Source of the DNA: OCS116 cluster bacterium
GTDB taxonomy: Bacteria > Pseudomonadota > Alphaproteobacteria > Rhizobiales > OSC116
DNA length: 7,017 nt
Assembly: GCA_002402005.2 (NCBI GenBank)
Contig: NVUS02000151.1
Location: forward strand, 1-7,017
Direction of reading: 5' to 3'
Both the position numbers and the translations under genes were made by a program. The first letter of the stretch is position 1. Every line of letters begins with the position of its first letter. Under the pieces are notes generated by a model. The model was not told the DNA's origin and searched no databases. It saw only the letters and a program-made list of their open reading frames with translations. Below, piece after piece: positions 1-4,451 of this stretch.

Positions 1-1
1 G

Positions 2-490
2 CTTGAGTTGGCCATTGTGATTGGCAAGCAGGGCAAGGACATAGCGGCAAAAGACGCAGCATCGCATATTTTTGGCTATACGATTTTAAACGATGTTTCG
101 GCGCGTGATGCGCAAATGGCCGAAATGGATGGTAAATTAGGCCCAGCTAAGGGTAAAGATTTTGACACCGGTAACATTCTGGGTCCGTATATTTTGACTG
201 CTGATGAAGTTGCGCATCCCGCCGCGTTAAAAATGCAAGCCCGGGTGAATGGTGAAGTATGGGGCGGCGGCACTAGTGCTGATATGCATCATAATTTTGC
301 TGACATCATTGCATTTATCTCCCGATCTGAAACGCTTTATGCGGGCGAGGTGATTGGTTCTGGCACGGTTGGTACAGGTTGTGGTTTGGAGATTGGCAAA
401 CGCCTTGCGCCGAATGATATATTTGAACTTGAGATCGAAAATATTGGCACATTGGTCAATCAAATAGTAAAGGAAGATGCTGATGAGTGA
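2..490 (+). CDS. Fumarylacetoacetate hydrolase (FAH) family protein, 3' part
   Basis: This is the C-terminal part of an FAH-fold enzyme; the start lies upstream of the window. The open frame runs from the first bases, and a TTG at base 8 is not the true start because conserved sequence (L-E-L-A-I-V-I-G-K) already precedes and spans it. The Glu encoded at bases 5-7 fits one of the family's metal-binding acidic residues. NDVSARD (bases about 89-109) supplies the conserved Asp, and GKDFDTGN with GP follows. Further on are the RVNGE strand, the TSADM helix start, a GSGTVGTGCGLE variant of the usual GTP-x-GVG loop, and the terminal IENIGTLVNQ strand. Family members hydrolyse or decarboxylate C-C bonds in 2-oxo acids or acylpyruvates in the cytoplasm, using Mg or Mn. 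The exact substrate cannot be read here. The gene overlaps the next one by 8 bases, so the two are probably co-translated. Family assignment is firm; function beyond that is open. Confidence 0.93.
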   Translation, partial: LELAIVIGKQGKDIAAKDAASHIFGYTILNDVSARDAQMAEMDGKLGPAKGKDFDTGNILGPYILTADEVAHPAALKMQARVNGEVWGGGTSADMHHNFADIIAFISRSETLYAGEVIGSGTVGTGCGLEIGKRLAPNDIFELEIENIGTLVNQIVKEDADE

Positions 491-989
491 TAAAATTTCG
501 CTAGATAAAATGCCGGACCGGGCGGTTGTGCAATTTAACTGCCATGGCACTGCCGCCGGTAAAATGCGCAATGAGTTAGACATTGAAATGGTCAAACCAT
601 TTAAAGAAAGCTTTAAAATGGCGACGGATGAGGGGGCTTTTCATGGTGGTGACGCCACGGCAGAGCCGCCATTGGCGTTGTTTATTGGTGGGCTAACTGG
701 TTGTCTGATGACCCAGATTCGCGCCTTTGCCAAGCGTTTAAATGTGCCGCTGAATGATTTGCAAGTCGATACCCAGATTGAATGGGATTGGGCCATGAAA
801 GGCCGAACTTATGAGACCGCGCCCAAATCGTTCAAAATCGATGTATTGATCGACAGTGATGCGCCGCTGAAGAAACAGCTTGAATTGGTGGAAGCCGCCA
901 AAAGAGGGTGTTTTATTGAACAAACTCTCGGGCAAAAAAACATCATTCAGCATCGTCTGAAAACCGGCAATGGTTGGGTGGAGGCTTAA
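483..989 (+). CDS. OsmC family protein
   Basis: This predicted 168-residue cytoplasmic protein belongs to the OsmC/Ohr superfamily of thiol peroxidase-like proteins. The first conserved Cys is C74 in PPLALFIGGLTGC, at the start of the central helix (TQIRAFAKRL). The second is C143 in KRGCFIEQTL. These match the paired cysteines of the fold. Aligning C74 with the peroxidatic Cys of Ohr places Leu64 where Ohr has its catalytic Glu, so this is a general OsmC-like subfamily and not a second Ohr. I chose ATG 483 over ATG 477 because AGGAAG at 471-476 is a good ribosome site for 483 but abuts 477. The gene overlaps the FAH gene by 8 bases and its stop overlaps the convergent ohrR stop by 4. Substrate is unknown; reduction of hydroperoxides or of an electrophilic metabolite is inference. 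Confidence 0.9.
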   Translation: MSDKISLDKMPDRAVVQFNCHGTAAGKMRNELDIEMVKPFKESFKMATDEGAFHGGDATAEPPLALFIGGLTGCLMTQIRAFAKRLNVPLNDLQVDTQIEWDWAMKGRTYETAPKSFKIDVLIDSDAPLKKQLELVEAAKRGCFIEQTLGQKNIIQHRLKTGNGWVEA

Positions 990-1459
990 ATCGGTTTGTT
1001 TGATTTTTCGCGTTGGTTATAAGTAGCCAGAGCCTCGCGCAACTGCGTCATTTTTTCGAGCAGGTCGGCAATTTCGCTATTTTCAAGCGTGGCGGCTTGC
1101 GCAATACAGGCCGAAATTTCATTTGAATGTTGCGACAGGCTCGTGCCTTTTGTGGTCAGAGAAATCAGCACTTGTCGCTCATCTTGCTTGTTGCGGTTGC
1201 GCGCGACATAGCCTGCTGTCTCTAGCCTTTTTAACAAAGGCGTGACGGTGCTTGATTCTAAAAACAATAAATTACACAGGCTGCCGACGGTTTGATTGTC
1301 TTTTTCCCACAAGGCCAGCATCACTAAATATTGCGGGTAGGTGAGGTTAAGTTTTTTAAGCGCCGGGCTGTAAATGCGGTTCATTGCATTGTTGGCCGAA
1401 TAGATAGAAAAACATAAAAGTTCATTGAGCTTTTTGGGGGTATCTGCGTTTTGGCTCAT
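986..1459 (-). CDS. ohrR: MarR-family organic hydroperoxide-sensing repressor OhrR
   Basis: This predicted 157-residue winged-helix regulator should repress ohr until its reactive Cys is oxidised by organic hydroperoxides. The N-terminal helix carries NELLCFSIYSANNAM with C16, matching the sensing Cys of OhrR. LTYPQYLVMLALWE (39-52) is the OhrR version of the segment leading into the DNA-binding domain. ESSTVTPLLKRLETAGYV (68-85) is the recognition helix, and DERQVLISLT (93-102) is the wing with its conserved DER. Further Cys are C62 and C118. C118 lies about where two-Cys OhrR proteins carry the resolving Cys. The open frame extends to an ATG at 1514-1516, but ATG 1457-1459 fits the family length and leaves the promoter region free; a weak GAAAG sits upstream of it. 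The gene is divergent from ohr, the standard arrangement, which makes the assignment strong. Confidence 0.93.
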   Translation of the reverse strand: MSQNADTPKKLNELLCFSIYSANNAMNRIYSPALKKLNLTYPQYLVMLALWEKDNQTVGSLCNLLFLESSTVTPLLKRLETAGYVARNRNKQDERQVLISLTTKGTSLSQHSNEISACIAQAATLENSEIADLLEKMTQLREALATYNQREKSNKPI

Positions 1460-1489
1460 TGTTATCTTTCGAGGTTTGATTTGTTTCAC

Positions 1490-1516
1490 ATTATCGCAAC
1501 CACTTGACATATGCAA
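1490..1516 (-). promoter_or_regulatory. Possible ohrR promoter
   Basis: On the minus strand GATAAT (1495-1490) could be a -10 element, with TTGCAT (1516-1511) upstream as a -35. The spacer is only 15 bases, so the match is weak. It lies about 30 bases before the ohrR start codon, a sensible distance. It partly overlaps the -35 and spacer of the ohr promoter, which would let one bound repressor affect both genes. Confidence 0.3.
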
Positions 1517-1532
1517 TTACATTCAATATATA
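1504..1532 (+). promoter_or_regulatory. ohr promoter (sigma-70 type)
   Basis: A consensus TTGACA (1504-1509) is followed after exactly 17 bases by TATATA (1527-1532), a near-consensus -10. Transcription would begin around 1538-1541, giving a leader of roughly 37 bases before the ohr ATG. The last base of the -10 coincides with the first base of the tandem dyads at 1532-1560, so a bound repressor would cover the start site. This is an unusually strong promoter for this window and fits a gene held off by a repressor and induced sharply. Confidence 0.72.
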
Positions 1533-1560
1533 TATCACACGATATAATATCGTACGATAT
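1532..1560. promoter_or_regulatory. Candidate OhrR operator: two tandem 14-bp dyads
   Basis: Two copies of ATATC-N4-GATAT lie side by side: 1532-1545 (centre acac) and 1547-1560 (centre gtac, making all 14 bases a perfect palindrome). One base separates them, so the repeat period is 15. The half-sites also create the overlapping 13-base palindrome CGATAT-A-ATATCG at 1540-1552. The block spans the -10 edge, the predicted start site and the early leader of ohr, as expected for repression by a MarR-type dimer. Position between ohrR and ohr makes OhrR the obvious ligand; binding itself is inferred. Confidence 0.62.
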
Positions 1561-1576
1561 AAAATAGGAGATAGAT

Positions 1577-2005
1577 ATGTCAGTAACAGCTTTATACAAT
1601 ACATCCGCCCGCGCAACCGGCGGCAGAGATGGCCACACGGCAACATTGGACGGCGCATTGGATGTGAAACTCTCTACACCCAAAGAGCTTGGTGGTGCCG
1701 GCGGCGAAGGCAACAACCCTGAACAATTATTTGCAGCCGGTTATGCAGCCTGCTTTATCGGCGCGATGAAAGTGGCTGTGGCCGAAACCAAAGGCCTAAA
1801 AGTGCCTGAGGATACATCTGTAGTTGCGCATGTTGGCATTGGCCCCCGCGCTGCCGGTGGTTTTGGTTTGACCATTGCATTGGACGTTAGCCTACCGGGT
1901 TTGGAAGCTGATGTGGCGCAGAAATTGGTTGATGATGCGCATCAAATCTGCCCTTATTCTAACGCAACACGCAATAATATTGATGTGAAATTAAACCTAG
2001 TTTAA
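1577..2005 (+). CDS. ohr: Organic hydroperoxide resistance protein Ohr
   Basis: This is a full-length Ohr peroxidase (142 residues, normal for the family). It is a homodimeric cytoplasmic enzyme that reduces organic and fatty acid hydroperoxides, using a reactive Cys recycled by lipoyl proteins. All key residues are visible: R17 in GGRDGHTA, E49 in NNPEQLFAAGYAAC, the peroxidatic C59, and the resolving C125 in HQICPYSNATR. The N-terminal LYNTSARATGGRDG and the HVGIGPR strand are also typical. AGGAG at 1566-1570, six bases before the ATG, is a strong ribosome site. The gene is divergent from ohrR, has its own promoter with an operator candidate, and ends before a stem-loop, so it is probably transcribed alone. 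Confidence 0.97.
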   Translation: MSVTALYNTSARATGGRDGHTATLDGALDVKLSTPKELGGAGGEGNNPEQLFAAGYAACFIGAMKVAVAETKGLKVPEDTSVVAHVGIGPRAAGGFGLTIALDVSLPGLEADVAQKLVDDAHQICPYSNATRNNIDVKLNLV

Positions 2006-2021
2006 AGCCAAAATTAGCATG

Positions 2022-2052
2022 GGGTTGGTGGGCTTTTGCGCACCAACCCTTT
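2022..2052 (+). terminator. Stem-loop terminator after ohr, possibly shared
   Basis: GGGTTGGTG (2022-2030) pairs perfectly with CACCAACCC (2041-2049) around a 10-base loop, where GC/GC can add two inner pairs. Only three T follow on the plus strand before the run is broken. It sits 16 bases after the ohr stop and 6 bases past the stop of the convergent NmrA gene, so it may serve both directions. The poor T-tract lowers certainty about intrinsic termination. Confidence 0.6.
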
Positions 2053-2055
2053 CGC

Positions 2056-2934
2056 TTAATCATCCACGCTCAGTTTTTCCCGAGCAAAATCTTCCAGACT
2101 TATTGGCGTGTATGCGTCATGGGTGCGTGGCATTGCATAAATTCCATTCTCATCACCCAATGCCTTGAAGGTTTTGATCAAATCATCAACCGCATTCTTT
2201 GGCATAAATTCGCTCATCGTTTGCGCCAATGATTGGTAGCTTATTTGGCGGTAATTCACTTGATAACCAAGCGCAGTCGATAGTTTTGCGGCCACTTGAG
2301 TGAGTGTTAAATTTTCGGGCCCCATAATGGTTTTTATCCATTTACCTCTCCAACTTGGGTCAAGCAATAGGTCACAAGCCGTTGCTGCAATGTCATTAAC
2401 TGAAATCCACGGTAAATCATGATCTGCAGAAAATGGCAATTCCAATATGCCATTTTGAATGCTTTGTTGTTGCAACAATAGATTTTCCATAAAATATCCC
2501 GGCCGCAAATGCACTATATTGACATCCAGTTTATTGAGCTCTAATTCTGGATATTCAATATATGTAACAGTGCCCAACTCTTGACCATGCCCAGCGCCTA
2601 TGCTTGATAGATTGACAATATGTTTGATATTGCTTGATTTTATGGCTTTGGCGGCGGCAATTGCGGTGTTTTGATACCATATTTTCATATCTTCTGTGAC
2701 GTTGGGCGGTGACAGCCAAAATAAACTGTCAATATCCTCAAAGGCGATTGTCAATTCAGCAGCATTGTCACTATCGGCAATTCTAAATTCCATTCCAGCT
2801 GCAATGAATTTCTCGAGTTTTTCTTGATGTCGCTCTAGGCCGATTAAAACGACATTGGCCTGTTGTTGATGCAACAGACTTGCCAATTGGTAGCCGATTT
2901 TTCCGGCTGGTGCGGTGATTGCAATTTTATTCAT
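2056..2934 (-). CDS. NmrA-like NAD(P)-binding oxidoreductase (possible quinone reductase)
   Basis: This predicted 292-residue protein has the atypical short-chain dehydrogenase fold. The N-terminal Rossmann strand and loop read KIAITAPAGKIGYQLA; A-P-A-G-K-I-G stands for the usual G-A-T-G-x-x-G, with the first Gly replaced. After the second strand, LIGLER is where cofactor choice is set. WLSPPN (about 74-79), VNLSSIGA (about 110-117) and the NmrA-type LRPGYFMENLL (about 147-157) follow. No Tyr-x-x-x-Lys catalytic pair is evident, as is usual in this group. Relatives include QorB/YtfG-type quinone reductases and NAD(P)H-sensing NmrA proteins. Divergence from an HxlR regulator favours a quinone or electrophile-reducing role, which is inference. 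ATG 2934 is preferred over ATG 2940, since an AAGAAAGA stretch lies about seven bases before 2934. Codons are more AT-rich than in the flanking genes. Confidence 0.85.
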   Translation of the reverse strand: MNKIAITAPAGKIGYQLASLLHQQQANVVLIGLERHQEKLEKFIAAGMEFRIADSDNAAELTIAFEDIDSLFWLSPPNVTEDMKIWYQNTAIAAAKAIKSSNIKHIVNLSSIGAGHGQELGTVTYIEYPELELNKLDVNIVHLRPGYFMENLLLQQQSIQNGILELPFSADHDLPWISVNDIAATACDLLLDPSWRGKWIKTIMGPENLTLTQVAAKLSTALGYQVNYRQISYQSLAQTMSEFMPKNAVDDLIKTFKALGDENGIYAMPRTHDAYTPISLEDFAREKLSVDD

Positions 2935-2940
2935 AATCAT

Positions 2941-3036
2941 TCTTTCTTATTGATTTGTTCCAAATATAAAATAGGATAGAAAAGTACAAAAATAAAGTAG
3001 GCACAATTAAGTATAGTCATTACCTAAAGGTGAAAA
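2941..3036. promoter_or_regulatory. Divergent promoter region between NmrA-like gene and HxlR regulator
   Basis: This 96-base, very AT-rich gap must hold the promoters of both divergent genes. For the regulator, TATAGT (3012-3017) is a possible -10, but no good -35 lies 17 bases before it. On the minus strand, TTGTAC (2989-2984) and TATATT (2968-2963) form a weak pair with a short 15-base spacer. AAAGGTG (3026-3032) is the ribosome site of the regulator. No promoter here is strong by eye. Confidence 0.45.
3007..3027. promoter_or_regulatory. Candidate HxlR-type operator (21-bp dyad)
   Basis: TTAAGTA (3007-3013) and TACCTAA (3021-3027) are inverted repeats with one mismatch in seven pairs, separated by seven bases. 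The dyad covers the possible -10 (TATAGT) and reaches the ribosome site of the HxlR gene. HxlR/DUF24 regulators usually bind short TA/AGTA-type inverted repeats in such gaps, often repressing themselves. The size and position fit; one dyad of this strength in AT-rich DNA could also be chance. Confidence 0.42.
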
Positions 3037-3444
3037 ATGAATAATAACAATCAATTAAGTCTATTATTAAATGACAATACGCAATCCATAATCGATAGAA
3101 TCATTAAAAAACCACTGTTTGATGAAACCTGTATATTCAGCCTCGCGGCGCGGTTATTGGGTGACAAGTGGACAATTATCGTTTTGGTAGCATTGATGGA
3201 AAAAACCAAACGCTATGGGGAGTTGCAAAAGCAAATACCGACCATTTCGCCCAAAATGTTGGTGCAGACGTTGAAGAACTTGGAACGTGCTGGGCTGGTT
3301 AACCGTAAAATTTACCCCGAAGTGCCACCACGAGTTGAGTATAAGCTCACCGATTTTGGTCATTCTCTTATACCTGTTGTGTCATTGCTTTGTGAATGGT
3401 CGGTTGAGCATGAAGCAAAATTGCGCAAATGGTCTAAAAAATAG
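3037..3444 (+). CDS. HxlR (DUF24) family transcriptional regulator
   Basis: This 135-residue winged-helix regulator has the whole HxlR signature. ETCIFSLAARLLGDKWTIIVL carries the conserved Cys (C32) and the G-D-K-W motif (42-45). RYGELQKQIPTISPKMLVQTLKNLERAGLVNRK is the helix-turn-helix, and PEVPPRVEYKLTDFG is the wing. In characterised relatives such as YodB, HypR and QorR, the Cys near the N-terminus senses quinones, diamide or hypochlorite and controls nearby reductases. About 25 extra residues rich in Asn, Gln and Leu precede the core, more than usual. AAAGGTG gives a good ribosome site. Its partner is the divergent NmrA-like gene, the most probable target. The first 120 bases are strikingly AT-rich. 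Confidence 0.92.
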   Translation: MNNNNQLSLLLNDNTQSIIDRIIKKPLFDETCIFSLAARLLGDKWTIIVLVALMEKTKRYGELQKQIPTISPKMLVQTLKNLERAGLVNRKIYPEVPPRVEYKLTDFGHSLIPVVSLLCEWSVEHEAKLRKWSKK

Positions 3445-3576
3445 AATTGCCAACCTTAAAACCTTTCTTGAACGTGCATGCTATACGCGCTTCATCTCAC
3501 ATGTTATAGGTCTGTTTGACCGGATATGATTGATAGGTGAAACAGTCAATCGCTATGCGGGGCTGAGGGGAATATT
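3445..3576 (+). promoter_or_regulatory. Leader region of the ABC transporter operon with an inverted repeat
   Basis: This 132-base gap separates the HxlR gene from the transporter operon and should contain its promoter, though I see no convincing -35/-10 pair. CTGTTTGACC (3512-3521) and GGTGAAACAG (3536-3545) form a 10-bp inverted repeat with one mismatch and a 14-base spacer. A second, competing pairing is GATTGA (3528-3533) with TCAATC (3546-3551). Either could be an operator or an RNA hairpin. GAGGGG (3565-3570) is the ribosome site of the first transporter gene. No terminator for the HxlR gene is evident. Confidence 0.45.
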
Positions 3577-4443
3577 ATGGAATTTGATTATTTAATGACG
3601 GTTTTATTGTCGTCATTGTCAAGCGCATCTATTTTGTTAATTGCCACCATTGGCTTGGCGGTTGTTTTTGGGCTTATGGGGGTGATTAACCTTGCCCATG
3701 GCGAGTTTTTGATGGTCGGGGCTTATACAGCCTTAACCGCAACTCAGTATGGCGTGCCTTATATTTTGGCCATTCCGATCGCCATTGTGATGACTATGTT
3801 GATTGGCGCGATTGTTGAGGTTTTGATCATAAGTCGATTATACGGACGCATATTTGATAGCATGTTGGCGACATGGGGGCTGAGCATTGTATTTTATCAA
3901 TTGGCGGTGTTGATATTTGGCACGGTGACTCCCGGTATTGGCATGCCAGATTACAATTTTAAAATTGGTGATTATAGTTTGGCTGGTTATCCGATGCTGA
4001 TGATTTTGATCGCCATTCTTATGCTGGCATTTGTATATTTATTGATGACCAAGACTGTTTATGGCATGAAGGCCAGAGCTTCCATTCAAAGCCCTGAAAT
4101 GGCCAGAGCTGTCGGCATTGACTCATCGAGAGTCAATACCCTGACTTTTGCAATTGGTTGCGGTTTGGCTGGCTTTGCTGGCGCGGTTTTGTTGCCAATT
4201 GTACCGGCCACACCCTCAATGGGCTTTGCGTTTTCGATCAAAGCATTTTTGACCGTTGTGGTGGCCGGCCCGGTGACGTTAACCGGTAGTTTTTTGGCCT
4301 CTATGGGCTTGGGCGGTGGCGCATCTTTGACCGCGAGCTTCCTGACATCGGCAGCCGGTGACGTATTCTTTTTCTTGGTGACAGCTATTTTGCTTTGGCG
4401 TTTTCCTTTGGGCATTTCGGCCAAATGGCGACGTAAATTATAG
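3577..4443 (+). CDS. ABC transporter permease, UrtB/LivH-like (HAAT family)
   Basis: This 288-residue inner-membrane protein is one half of the channel of a HAAT-type importer (branched-chain amino acids, urea, short amides). The hallmark FGLMGVINLAHGEFLMVGAY at 31-50 is intact and closer to UrtB wording than to LivH. ARAVGIDSSRVNTLTFAIG (176-194) is the cytoplasmic coupling loop that contacts the ATPases. Around eight hydrophobic segments are visible, and the C-terminus is basic (KWRRKL). At 288 residues it is LivH-sized; many UrtB proteins are longer because of an extra N-terminal domain that is absent here. It is the first gene of the operon, followed after 8 bases by the fused permease-ATPase. 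The family is certain; the substrate is not. Confidence 0.93.
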   Translation: MEFDYLMTVLLSSLSSASILLIATIGLAVVFGLMGVINLAHGEFLMVGAYTALTATQYGVPYILAIPIAIVMTMLIGAIVEVLIISRLYGRIFDSMLATWGLSIVFYQLAVLIFGTVTPGIGMPDYNFKIGDYSLAGYPMLMILIAILMLAFVYLLMTKTVYGMKARASIQSPEMARAVGIDSSRVNTLTFAIGCGLAGFAGAVLLPIVPATPSMGFAFSIKAFLTVVVAGPVTLTGSFLASMGLGGGASLTASFLTSAAGDVFFFLVTAILLWRFPLGISAKWRRKL

Positions 4444-4451
4444 GGGTAACA

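Noticed and set aside
8..10. TTG as the start of the FAH-family gene
   Set aside because: Conserved FAH residues, including an expected metal-binding Glu at bases 5-7, lie upstream in the same frame, so the gene is cut by the window edge.
477..482. ATG 477 as the OsmC start
   Set aside because: The ribosome site AGGAAG directly abuts it, while ATG 483 has normal spacing.
1460..1516. N-terminal extension of OhrR to ATG 1514-1516
   Set aside because: The extra 19 residues do not resemble OhrR N-termini, and the region overlaps promoter elements; ATG 1457-1459 gives the family length.
1511..1526. AATT-type OhrR site in the ohr promoter spacer (tgcaattacattcaa)
   Set aside because: Only about four of seven positions are symmetric; the ATATC/GATAT dyads are far better.
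3516..3544. TTGACC as a -35 for the transporter operon
   Set aside because: The sequence 17 bases downstream (GAAACA) is not a credible -10.
3512..3551. H-type pseudoknot or riboswitch in the transporter leader
   Set aside because: The two stems would need a linker across a 10-bp helix, but zero bases are available; no known riboswitch core was recognised.
4086..4424. 112-codon open frame on the minus strand inside the first permease gene
   Set aside because: Low-complexity Pro/Ala/Lys-rich product, antisense to a clear membrane protein with conserved motifs; typical shadow frame.
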